DNA from: Planctomycetales bacterium
Lineage (GTDB): Bacteria > 4484-113 > JAFGCY01
Length of the DNA stretch: 29,973 bases
Assembly: GCA_024645305.1 (NCBI GenBank)
Contig: JAHEFU010000007.1
Location: forward strand, 1-29,973
Direction of reading: 5' to 3'
Part shown: positions 1 to 6,917 of the stretch, one piece after another
Position numbering within the stretch: position 1 is the stretch's first letter
Layout of the letters: each line of letters begins with the position of its first letter
Notes under the pieces: generated by a model
Seen by the model: the letters and a program-made list of their open reading frames with translations, nothing else
What the model was told of the DNA's origin: nothing
Databases searched by the model: none
Position numbers and translations under genes: made by a program

Positions 1-14
1 ACAGTGTGTCTATA

Positions 15-761
15 ATGTTTCCTGTGAGGAGTGCAATTTCCGTCCTGCTCGGGATCCTGATTGGGGCCGCGGCCCTGTCTGGGCCGGCGCGCGCCGGCAT
101 CCTGGATGAGGTCCGGCTGGAGTTCATCAGCGGCGATGTGACGGGTGAACAGAGCGGCCAGGGCACGGCCACGGTCACCGCCCTCGTGACCAACATCGGG
201 AACCGCAGGCTCAACGGTGTGCGCATCGCGGCGTACTACTCGCCCTACGACACCTTCGCGGATGAGTTCGCGGAATGGAAGCTGCATGAGTTCGTGTTTG
301 AGCCGCCGCTGCAGCCCGGCAAGAGCGTCAGCCTGAGCTTCCAGGATGAGAAAGCCTTCGAGTACATCCAGATTGAACTGCGGCGGGCGATGTTTGACCT
401 GCGGGTGGTCGTCAATGGGGAGCTTTTGGAGCGTGAGGACCTGGTACGAATCGAGGACGGGGCAGTCTACATGCAGAGCCGCGACCTTGTGGGGATCATC
501 GGCGGCGACCTGAAGTATGACGCTGCGGCCGACCGCGTGGAACTGCAGCGCGGCGACCGTGAACTGCTGTACAAGGAAGGCCGGCGCAGCATCGATGTCA
601 ACGGGGAGCGCCGCGCCCTGAGCCATCCGGTGATCCAGTTCGACGGACGCACCTGGGTGCCGGTGGAAAGTATCTGCCATGAGCTGGAGATCGGTTGTGA
701 GATTGACCACAGCCTCAACGTGCTCACGTTGAGCTTTGAGCCGCTCCCTGATCAGGCCTGA
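15..761 (+). CDS. Secreted protein with copper amine oxidase N-like (stalk) domain
   Basis: About 248 residues. The N-terminus has a short basic start, a hydrophobic core and an ARA|G cleavage site near residue 27, so it is exported. Residues about 30-125 form a beta-rich segment resembling FxLYD/CARDB-like domains (phrases such as ALVTNIGNRRLNGVRI). Residues about 135-245 look like the copper amine oxidase N-terminal domain found in many secreted bacterial proteins: a vnG segment, an SRDLVGIIGGDLKYD-type strand-helix, a second vnG and TWVPVESICHELEIGCEID. That domain usually acts as a structural or cell-surface stalk and does not imply oxidase activity. The start is uncertain: GTG at 6, ATG at 15 and GTG at 24 are all in frame. 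TATAAT at 11-16 would favour GTG 24 as a leaderless start, but the window edge hides any -35. No specific function can be given. Confidence 0.75.
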   Translation: MFPVRSAISVLLGILIGAAALSGPARAGILDEVRLEFISGDVTGEQSGQGTATVTALVTNIGNRRLNGVRIAAYYSPYDTFADEFAEWKLHEFVFEPPLQPGKSVSLSFQDEKAFEYIQIELRRAMFDLRVVVNGELLEREDLVRIEDGAVYMQSRDLVGIIGGDLKYDAAADRVELQRGDRELLYKEGRRSIDVNGERRALSHPVIQFDGRTWVPVESICHELEIGCEIDHSLNVLTLSFEPLPDQA

Positions 762-764
762 TCA
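749..764. repeat. Perfect 16-bp palindrome spanning a stop codon
   Basis: TGATCAGGCCTGATCA reads the same on both strands and includes the TGA stop of the secreted stalk-domain gene (759-761). It lies between two convergent genes whose ends are 15 bp apart. As RNA it could only fold with a small loop and has no T tract, so it is at best a weak bidirectional terminator. It could also be a protein-binding site. Confidence 0.5.
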
Positions 765-776
765 AACCATCCGGCC

Positions 777-1925
777 TCAGTAGCGCAGGCCGGCCAGCAT
801 CTGGATACCTTCCCCGAGTTCCGCAGCAGTGGACATGATGACCTTCCCGCCCTTTTCGATCGTCCACATCGCGGCGAGGTTGGCCAGGTCCGCGCCGGCA
901 TAGGTTGTGCGCAATTCCTCGCTGAGGCCCTTGGTGCCACCGAACAGGCGGCAGTCCACGGTAATGTACAGGGTATCCACCGCTCCCGAGCGGGCAGCAT
1001 CCATGATCTCCTGCAGGTCATCGGCAACCGCCTTGCCGTCTATCGCCTGCCGGCTGCGGATTTCCTCGAGCGCAGCCATCCGTGATTCAGAGAGCTTGCT
1101 CTCCAAAATCTGCAGGCCACTGGCCTGCAACTGCTCCGGGGTCCTGTCCCGCGGGTTTCCATCAATGACCTGCTCATGGAGATTGGCATGTTTCAGCCTG
1201 GGACGCAGCTCGCTGACCACGGATTCCTCCCCCGCCAGCAGCAACGGGTCATTGCTGCCGGCCAGCAGGCCGTCAACAATGCCGCCAAGCTCCTTGAGGT
1301 AGGCGCTGATCGCCTTTTCGCGGTTGCGGTCCTCTTCACCATGGCCGAAGTGGCGTGAGGAATCTGTCCCTTCACCGGAACCGCCATGCTGCTGCATACC
1401 GGCACGCTCGCCCTCAATACGCTGCTCCCTGACCGTCTCAAGCTTGTTGCCAAGATCAAGCTGGCGGACGCTGTGCCGGTCTGCTTCAAACAGGCGGGGC
1501 TCACCCAGGCTGACCGCGAGGATGTGGAAGGGCTGGTCCTCCGCCATGAGCTCCAGCAGTGGCCGGATCATGAACATGGAGTTGACGGACAGCTGTTCCA
1601 TCGGACAATCCACCAGTTCGAAACGGGCACAGTATCCGGGACTGGCGAACAGGGCCAGGCCCAGTCCGGCATCCTGCATCATCTTGCGGTCCTCCATGAG
1701 TTCATACAGGTCGCTGAGCATGCCGTCTATCTCATCCTTGGACATGCCCCGACTCTGCAGGAGCCGCGTGGCCTGCCTCAGCAGGTTCTTCAGCCGCAGT
1801 GGGTTCTGCTGGGTGGGGTTATCAGTGGATGCGAGGTCCAGGTAGATGGATACACATGGATCACCAGCCTGTTTGATCAGATTCCTGATATCACCAATAT
1901 CAATTGGGATCGTGTATGTCTCCAT
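777..1925 (-). CDS. Bacterial aeRF1-like (baeRF family 3-type) protein
   Basis: 382 residues, cytosolic, with no signal peptide. The N-terminal stretch around residues 24-57 (CVSIYLDLAS, then QQNPLRLKNLLRQA) matches the pattern of the bacterial archaeo-eukaryotic release factor family 3 (PcvSiYlpt...QdpiRlkNLLreAe). The C-terminal 90 residues contain an alternating hydrophobic core (DTLYITVDCRLFGG, then GGKVIMSTA) like the eRF1/Pelota-related alpha-beta domain. A charged, His/Gly-rich loop lies near residues 185-210. The family is inferred to act at the ribosome, in release or rescue, but the role in bacteria is largely unproven. ATG 1925 is preceded by an excellent promoter placed so that the transcript begins at or one base before the start codon. 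Family call is fairly secure; molecular function is not. Confidence 0.75.
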   Translation of the reverse strand: METYTIPIDIGDIRNLIKQAGDPCVSIYLDLASTDNPTQQNPLRLKNLLRQATRLLQSRGMSKDEIDGMLSDLYELMEDRKMMQDAGLGLALFASPGYCARFELVDCPMEQLSVNSMFMIRPLLELMAEDQPFHILAVSLGEPRLFEADRHSVRQLDLGNKLETVREQRIEGERAGMQQHGGSGEGTDSSRHFGHGEEDRNREKAISAYLKELGGIVDGLLAGSNDPLLLAGEESVVSELRPRLKHANLHEQVIDGNPRDRTPEQLQASGLQILESKLSESRMAALEEIRSRQAIDGKAVADDLQEIMDAARSGAVDTLYITVDCRLFGGTKGLSEELRTTYAGADLANLAAMWTIEKGGKVIMSTAAELGEGIQMLAGLRY

Positions 1926-1931
1926 GTATTA

Positions 1932-1960
1932 ATTTTAACCTGCTGCGGGGAGCCTGTCCA
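1932..1960 (-). promoter_or_regulatory. Promoter of the aeRF1-like gene, probably leaderless
   Basis: On the minus strand TGGACA (1960-1955, 5 of 6 matches to TTGACA) is separated by 17 bases from TAAAAT (1937-1932, 5 of 6 matches to TATAAT). Six bases later comes ATG 1925. Transcription would begin at about the A of the start codon, and no Shine-Dalgarno sequence is present. Confidence 0.7.
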
Positions 1961-2036
1961 CGAATTGTCAGACAAATCAGATTGATCCCGGATTCGGTGG
2001 AGACTAGTACTGATGGGGTATTCCATTGCTGCCCCA

Positions 2037-2064
2037 GCCGGCGGGACAGGTTGTTCGCGCCGGC
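2037..2064. repeat. GC-rich inverted repeat
   Basis: GCCGGCG (2037-2043) and CGCCGGC (2058-2064) are perfect reverse complements with a 14-base loop, in the divergent gap between the aeRF1-like gene and the exonuclease gene. There is no T tract, so this is not an obvious terminator. It lies upstream of the exonuclease promoter. Confidence 0.45.
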
Positions 2065-2101
2065 AGCCGCGAGGGCCTGAAACTGCTGGTCCGGTCGTCC
2101 C

Positions 2102-2131
2102 ATGACGCTGGCGGCGGGTACATGCTAATAT
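2102..2131 (+). promoter_or_regulatory. Promoter of the DEDDh exonuclease gene
   Basis: ATGACG (2102-2107, 4 of 6) is followed after 18 bases by TAATAT (2126-2131, 4 of 6), with a TG one base upstream as in extended -10 elements. Expected initiation near 2138 leaves a leader of only about six bases before ATG 2145. Confidence 0.5.
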
Positions 2132-2144
2132 CCAGCGTTTGCCG

Positions 2145-2777
2145 ATGACCGACACGTCCAGCCCCAGCGCCACCGCAGCCACCCCCATCGAGGAGGTGCG
2201 CTTCAGCGTGCTCGATCTGGAGACCACGGGCGGCGCCCCCCCCGAGCACAAGATCACGGAAATCGCGGCCTACCACGTCGAGGGCCTGAAGATCACCAGT
2301 GAGTTCGTGACTCTCGTGAACCCGGAGCGCCAGATCCCGGCATTCATCACCGGCCTGACCGGGATCAACGAAGGCATGGTGAAGGACCAGCCCCCCAGCC
2401 GGGATGTCCTGCCGGACCTGCAGGTCTTCCTCGGTGACAGCATCCTCGTGGCGCACCACAGCCAGTTCGACCGCCGCTTCCTTGACAACGAGCTGGAGCT
2501 GATGGGTGAGAAGCCGGTGCACAATGGTGACCTCTGCACCTCGCGGCTGGCCCGGCGCATCGTGCCCTGGCTGCCCTCCAAGAGTCTCGGCAACCTGGCG
2601 GCCTTCTTCGGGATCCAGATCCCGGACCGGCACCGCGCGGCCGGCGATGCCTACGCCACCAGTGAACTGCTGATCATTTTCCTGAACTACCTGAAGAGCC
2701 GCGGGCTGGACACCCTGGACCAGGTGATGGAATTCCAGCACGGCGAAATGCCCTACCCCACCGACGGGGATGACTAG
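2145..2777 (+). CDS. DEDDh 3'-5' exonuclease (DnaQ/PolC epsilon-like)
   Basis: 210 residues from ATG 2145; TTG 2139 is an alternative two codons earlier. The Exo I motif is FSVLDLETTGG with Asp24 and Glu26. Exo II is ILVAHHSQFDRRF with Asp109. Exo III is HRAAGDAYATSELL with His163 and Asp168. The complete D-E-D-H-D set indicates an active two-metal 3'-5' exonuclease of the RNase T/DnaQ superfamily. The protein is single-domain, without the GIY-YIG extension of the UvrC-like fusion forms or a polymerase. It could be a proofreading subunit (epsilon-like) or a stand-alone DNA/RNA trimming enzyme; sequence alone does not decide. No Shine-Dalgarno is visible and the promoter sits just upstream, so the message is nearly leaderless. 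Codon usage matches the neighbours. Confidence 0.88.
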   Translation: MTDTSSPSATAATPIEEVRFSVLDLETTGGAPPEHKITEIAAYHVEGLKITSEFVTLVNPERQIPAFITGLTGINEGMVKDQPPSRDVLPDLQVFLGDSILVAHHSQFDRRFLDNELELMGEKPVHNGDLCTSRLARRIVPWLPSKSLGNLAAFFGIQIPDRHRAAGDAYATSELLIIFLNYLKSRGLDTLDQVMEFQHGEMPYPTDGDD

Positions 2778-2782
2778 GGGAG

Positions 2783-3044
2783 GCGGAAGCTTGCTTCCGC
2801 AACAGGTGTCAGTGGTCAGTGGTCAGAATTCAGTAGCGGCAGCTTGAAAGCTGCCAGGAATTTATCAGGGATCAGTCCAGAGGCAAGGGGCGGTGCGACA
2901 CTTGATGTCGCATCATCTTCAATAATCCATACTGAGATAGACCCCGTGGGGATCGTTGTCATAGTGTGCGACTTGCGCCGCACCTCCGGTTCTGCCTTCT
3001 GCCCACTGACTACTTCTTACACTGCTGTCAGGCCATGGGCCTGA
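2783..3044. repeat. Cluster of short hairpins and GTCAGTG tandem repeats
   Basis: This gap between two convergent genes has no convincing ORF but several inverted repeats: GCGGAAGC/GCTTCCGC (2783-2800), GGCAGCTT/AAGCTGCC (2838-2855), TGCGACA/TGTCGCA (2894-2912), GTGCG/CGCAC (2966-2983) and TCAGGCC/GGCCTGA (3028-3044). Four of the five carry CTTG or CTTGA at or near their centre. Between the first two is a tandem run of the heptamer GTCAGTG (about 2807-2826). None has a proper T tract. The pattern resembles dispersed intergenic repeats of the STRR/REP type rather than one terminator. Confidence 0.6.
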
Positions 3045-3049
3045 CCTCC

Positions 3050-3982
3050 CTACTGCCCTGTCAGCCGCGAAGCAGCCGTGAACCACTTCGCCGCCATCAA
3101 TGCGATGAACAGTGCCGCCACGCCGATTGTCAGCACGATCTCCTGGCGGTCTATCCGGCGCATCCGCGGCTCCGTGAACCAGAGCACGATGATCGTGCCG
3201 AAGGCGATACTGACAAGCGCCGGCAGGGCCAGCCCGAGGATCTGGGATGCGGCCAGGGCAAGAATTGCCATCCCGAGCGTTGTCAGGTAGATCAGCCGCT
3301 TGTCCAGCCCGTGCACCCAGGCGGCGCGGAACAGGAAGGCGAGGATCACGAAATCGCCCACGCCCATCACGGCCACCGCATCGTGGATCGGCAGCGGCAT
3401 ATGCACGAACAGGTAGTTGATCCAGGGGACGCGCACGGACTCGGCCGCGGCGGCCGCAGCGCTGGCGGCCTGCTCCGGCGGGACGTTCTGCATGGCCTCG
3501 GCCATCGCCTCCTCCACCGCCCGCTGGTGCTCCTGCATGCCCTCCGCCAGTCTGCGGGAGGGCCCCTGGAACACGCTGAAGATGTCGGCGAAGGCCATCG
3601 CCACCGCCAGCGGCACGAGGTTCGTGACCTTCTCCATGCGGTCCCCGACCCAGTAGCCCACCGGCACGGCGATCAGGATCAGGCCCAGCGTCGACATGGC
3701 CCGCAGCGGCAGGGAGTTGTCAGCGAGGACCACCGGCGTGACAATGCTGGCAACACCGCCGGCGAACATCGTGTAACGGCTCCAGGCCGGCCAGGTCGTG
3801 GATTCGCCCGCGAGGATCACCATGAACAGCAGGCCCATGCCGATCACGATCGCCGCCACCTGCAGGATCAGCGCCGGCAGCTCGGCGAACTCCTGCACAC
3901 TGGGCAGGCTGACCGTGATTGCGAAGAAGCCGAACCAGGCCAGGCCGCCGAGCAGTGTCCAGAGCTTCCCCGCGCGGTTCAT
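3050..3982 (-). CDS. Polytopic membrane protein with presenilin/SPP-like aspartyl protease motifs
   Basis: 310 residues with about nine predicted membrane segments. It carries all three hallmarks of presenilin/signal peptide peptidase (MEROPS A22) proteases, in order. ADIFSVF at 132-138 supplies Asp133, like the archaeal YDxxSVY motif. GVGD at 207-210 supplies Asp210, the GxGD motif. LPAL at 253-256 is the PAL motif. The segment between the two aspartates (about 139-195) is long, charged and alanine-rich, like the hydrophilic loop of presenilins. Such enzymes cut transmembrane helices inside the membrane. The start codon overlaps the stop of the upstream WalJ-like gene (ATGA), so it is translationally coupled in a three-gene operon with an ABC-F ATPase. 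The assignment rests on motif order and spacing; overall similarity may be low, and an unrelated membrane protein is possible. Confidence 0.6.
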   Translation of the reverse strand: MNRAGKLWTLLGGLAWFGFFAITVSLPSVQEFAELPALILQVAAIVIGMGLLFMVILAGESTTWPAWSRYTMFAGGVASIVTPVVLADNSLPLRAMSTLGLILIAVPVGYWVGDRMEKVTNLVPLAVAMAFADIFSVFQGPSRRLAEGMQEHQRAVEEAMAEAMQNVPPEQAASAAAAAAESVRVPWINYLFVHMPLPIHDAVAVMGVGDFVILAFLFRAAWVHGLDKRLIYLTTLGMAILALAASQILGLALPALVSIAFGTIIVLWFTEPRMRRIDRQEIVLTIGVAALFIALMAAKWFTAASRLTGQ

Positions 3983-4761
3983 CGCAGCTCCAGCACCTGG
4001 CTGGCAGTGTGCTGTGCGAGGATCACATGCGGGATGTTGCCGGTTTCGATGCGCGAGAAGGCGTCGCTGGCGGCGCGGGGGGTGTTGCTGTTCTCACTGA
4101 GGTGTCCCAGCAGCAGGTGCTGCGGCATGCTTGCCAGCCCGGTTGACAACTCCACGGCCTGCTGGTTGCTCAGGTGCCCGCGGCTGCCGCGGATGCGGCT
4201 CTTGAGATACTCCGGATAGGAGTTGCCGCGCAGGATGTCCGGGCAGTGGTTGCTTTCCAGCACCAAAAGCTCGCAGTCGCCGAACAGGCTCACATGCTGC
4301 TGCTCATAGCTGCCGAGGTCCGTCAGGATCCCCAGCCTGTGCCCGCCGCTGAACAGCTTGAACATGCAGGTCGGCTCACAGTCATGGCTGACCTCGCAGG
4401 GCAGGATGTCCAGGTCGCGGTGGAAGAAGCCGTGGTCGGAGTCGTATGTCTGGATGTTGTCATAGGCCCGGCCGCGCTTCTGGCGGATCGTGCTGGCCAG
4501 GGCGAACTGCACCTGTTCATGGCAGTAGACCACCGGGTTGCAGTGCTTGAGCAGCACGCCCAGCCCGCTGACATGGTCACTGTGGGTATGGCTGACAAGC
4601 ACGGCATCCAGCTCGCTGAGCTGCACGCCGATCTCCGCCAGTGCCGCCGTCACGCGGCGGATGCCCACCCCGCAGTCCACGAGCACGCGGGCGTGGTGGC
4701 TCTCCACGTAGTAGCAGTTCCCCTTGCTGCCGCTGGCAATGCTCAGGAAGCGCACATTCAT
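3979..4761 (-). CDS. walJ: Metallo-beta-lactamase-fold hydrolase, WalJ/YycJ family
   Basis: 260 residues, cytosolic. The N-terminus MNVRFLSIASGSKGNCYYVE is the family signature of WalJ/YycJ (vkfcvLaSGSkGNc.yve). The metal-binding motif HTHSDH is at residues 58-63. Further ligand candidates are the His in EVSHDCEP (about 125), the Asp in GILTDLG (about 147) and the late His in LLLGHLSENSN. Members of this family are two-metal phosphodiesterases; YycJ from Bacillus has been described as a 5'-3' DNA exonuclease linked to mismatch repair. Here it sits in an operon in which its ATG overlaps the ABC-F stop and its stop overlaps the start of the presenilin-like gene. That is not the classical walRK context. 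Family assignment is firm; substrate is inferred. Confidence 0.88.
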   Translation of the reverse strand: MNVRFLSIASGSKGNCYYVESHHARVLVDCGVGIRRVTAALAEIGVQLSELDAVLVSHTHSDHVSGLGVLLKHCNPVVYCHEQVQFALASTIRQKRGRAYDNIQTYDSDHGFFHRDLDILPCEVSHDCEPTCMFKLFSGGHRLGILTDLGSYEQQHVSLFGDCELLVLESNHCPDILRGNSYPEYLKSRIRGSRGHLSNQQAVELSTGLASMPQHLLLGHLSENSNTPRAASDAFSRIETGNIPHVILAQHTASQVLELR

Positions 4762-6854
4762 GCCTGCTGTCTCTCCTTGAGGTGATCCAGGCGCCCCTGC
4801 CAGAGGTCCGCTTCGTCAATCAGCGGTTCCAGCGATGCAAACACACTGTCCCGTTCCCTCGCCGTCCTGTCGATCTGCTCCTGCAGTGCGGTTATCTTAG
4901 CGTAGTCATTTCGGTCAGCAGCGCTGTGCTGCTCATCCGCCAGGCGGCGCAGTTCTGCTTCCAGTTCCTCGATCTCCAGTTCCACCCTGGCAATCCGCTG
5001 CTCGACCTTCTCCTGCTGGCGGCGGCAGTAGCCCTCCACGTTCGTGCGGGCCTCGCGGGCCAGCTGTTCCAGTTCAGTCCAGATGTCGTCGGGGCCGGCT
5101 TCCGCCTGGCGCAGGCTTTCGGCCTCGGCACTGGCCTCGGCACGCTGCAGCTCGCGGAAGCGCCGGTACTCGCTGTAGTGCCCGCGGAAGAAGCCGGAAC
5201 TGAAGGCAGCGTTGCCAGCCGGCTCGAAGACTACCAGGCGGTTGCAGATGCGCTCCAGCAGGGCGCGGTCGTGGGTCACCATGATGAGCGAGCCCTCATA
5301 GGCCAGCAGGAACTGCTCAAGAGCCTCCCGGGCCCAGATGTCCAGGTGGTTGGTGGGCTCATCCAGCAGCAGCACGTTCGGCCGGCGGCGGAAGATCTTG
5401 GCCAGTGTCAGGCGGCTGCGCTCGCCGCCGCTCAGGGTGGCCACGTCCTTGAAGACATCGTCGCCGCTGAAGCCGAACACCGCCAGGTAGCTGCGCACCT
5501 CGCCGTCGGTCATGCCGCTGTCAACACTGCGCAGCTCCGCCATCAGGTCCCGGCCGTCCTGCAGGTCGGCACTGTCCTGGGAGAAGACGCCGACATCCGC
5601 ATTGCTGCCCCAGGCCACCATCCCGCGCTGCGGGGCCAGGCGCCGCGCCAGCAGCTTGAGCAGGGTGCTCTTGCCGCAGCCGTTGCTGCCCACAATGCCC
5701 ATCCGCTCGCCCCGGAACAGCTGGAAGTCGACATCGTTGAGCAGCAGGCTGTCACCCACGCGCCCGCGCGTCATTTCCATCGGCGGATTGAGGGACAGTC
5801 CGGTATGCCCGACCTTCTCATATACCGTCGCGTCCGTGCGCTCCTCCCCGCTGTAGCTGAAGCAGAGCTGCTCCACGATCAGCAGCTGCTCCCCCGAGAG
5901 CAGCGCCGGTGTCAGCACGAACTTCATGGCCGGGTCATCCGCCGGCCGGTCCACGCGCTCCATCCGTCCCAGCAGCTTGCGCCGGCCCTGGGCCTGCTTC
6001 GTGTTCTGCCCGGCCAGGTTGCGGCGGATGTACTCCTCGGTCTTCGCGATGTGCTCCTGCTGCTTCTGGTACTGCTCCAGTTCATTGCGGCGCCGCAGGT
6101 CGCGCTGCGGGCGGAACTTCGTGTAGTTGCCGGGATAGCGGTGCAGCAGCTGGTTGTCAACTTCCCAGATATGCGTACAGACGCTGTCCAGCAGCCAGCG
6201 GTCGTGGCTCACGAGGATCACGCCGGCCCGGCTGCGCAGGCTCTTCACGTAATCCGCGAAGAATTCCTGGGCCTCGATGTCGAGGTGGTTGGTTGGCTCG
6301 TCGAAGATCAGGCAGTTGGCATCGCTGATCAGCGCGCGGGCCAGGCAGGCCTTCTGGCGCTGGCCGCCGCTCATGCTGCCGAGTGTCTGGTGGTGCTGCG
6401 CTTCATCGAAGGACAGGCCGCTGATGAGGCGGTCAATGTCCACTTCCCAGCGGTGGCCGTCCAGGGCGGCAAAGCGTTCCTGCACATGCCCCAGTTCATT
6501 TTGCAGCTGCTCGTCCTCGGGACTGTGCTCCAGCAGGCGCACAAGCTCGCCCATGCGGTCCTGCAGGATTACGAGGTCACTGCGGCCATGGCGCACGAAC
6601 TCACGCAGGGTGTCGGAATCCTCGCCGCCGGAGGCCTGGGTCACGGAGCTGAGCTCAGTGCTGCGGCTGAGCTGGATGCTGCCCGCCTCCGGGCTGAGCT
6701 GGCCCTCGATCAGTTTCAGCAGGGTGGTCTTGCCGCCGCCGTTCTGGCCGATCAGCCCGATCACATTACCCGGCTGCAGCTGGCCGCTGGCATCGCGGAT
6801 GATGTATTCATCGGTGTAACCGAAGCTCAGGTTTGTGAATTCAAGCAGGGACAC
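4758..6854 (-). CDS. ABC-F family ATPase
   Basis: 698 residues with two ABC domains and no membrane segments, as expected for soluble ABC-F translation factors. NBD1 has Walker A GQNGGGKTT (36-44), signature MSGGQ (161-165) and DEPTNHLD (185-192). NBD2 has Walker A GSNGCGKST (389-397), signature LSGGE (474-478) and DEPTNHLD (498-505). The inter-domain linker (about 250-305) is the charged helical region that reaches the ribosomal P-site in this family. NBD2 is preceded by an unusual insertion of about 30 residues (335-370). The C-terminus (about 570-698) is a long predicted coiled coil, as in Uup/ABCF3-type members, which bind DNA or ribosomes. It starts at GTG 6854 and ends in an ATGA overlap with the next gene. 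Resistance or housekeeping subtype cannot be told from sequence. Confidence 0.93.
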   Translation of the reverse strand: MSLLEFTNLSFGYTDEYIIRDASGQLQPGNVIGLIGQNGGGKTTLLKLIEGQLSPEAGSIQLSRSTELSSVTQASGGEDSDTLREFVRHGRSDLVILQDRMGELVRLLEHSPEDEQLQNELGHVQERFAALDGHRWEVDIDRLISGLSFDEAQHHQTLGSMSGGQRQKACLARALISDANCLIFDEPTNHLDIEAQEFFADYVKSLRSRAGVILVSHDRWLLDSVCTHIWEVDNQLLHRYPGNYTKFRPQRDLRRRNELEQYQKQQEHIAKTEEYIRRNLAGQNTKQAQGRRKLLGRMERVDRPADDPAMKFVLTPALLSGEQLLIVEQLCFSYSGEERTDATVYEKVGHTGLSLNPPMEMTRGRVGDSLLLNDVDFQLFRGERMGIVGSNGCGKSTLLKLLARRLAPQRGMVAWGSNADVGVFSQDSADLQDGRDLMAELRSVDSGMTDGEVRSYLAVFGFSGDDVFKDVATLSGGERSRLTLAKIFRRRPNVLLLDEPTNHLDIWAREALEQFLLAYEGSLIMVTHDRALLERICNRLVVFEPAGNAAFSSGFFRGHYSEYRRFRELQRAEASAEAESLRQAEAGPDDIWTELEQLAREARTNVEGYCRRQQEKVEQRIARVELEIEELEAELRRLADEQHSAADRNDYAKITALQEQIDRTARERDSVFASLEPLIDEADLWQGRLDHLKERQQA

Positions 6855-6865
6855 GGCAGCGAGCT

Positions 6866-6871
6866 ATTCTA
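6866..6871 (-). promoter_or_regulatory. Putative -10 element of the ABC-F operon
   Basis: TAGAAT on the minus strand (6871-6866) lies 11 bases before GTG 6854. The gap to the upstream channel gene is only 63 bp and no good -35 is present, so promoter use is uncertain. If used, the leader would be about five bases. No Shine-Dalgarno precedes the GTG. Confidence 0.35.
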
Positions 6872-6917
6872 ACAGGGCAGGCAGGGCACAGGGGGGATGG
6901 GGAATGTTATTGGGCCC

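Noticed and set aside
2807..2830. CRISPR array based on the GTCAGTG repeats
   Set aside because: The repeat is a seven-base tandem without spacers, far below CRISPR repeat and spacer sizes, and no cas gene is present.
2966..4219. 417-codon plus-strand ORF opposite the presenilin-like and WalJ genes
   Set aside because: His/Arg/Gln-rich, covers two real antisense genes and lacks a plausible start.
4641..6872. 743-codon plus-strand ORF opposite the ABC-F gene
   Set aside because: It is the antisense shadow of an unmistakable two-domain ABC-F gene. It has Leu/Ala/Gln/His-rich composition and no domain logic.
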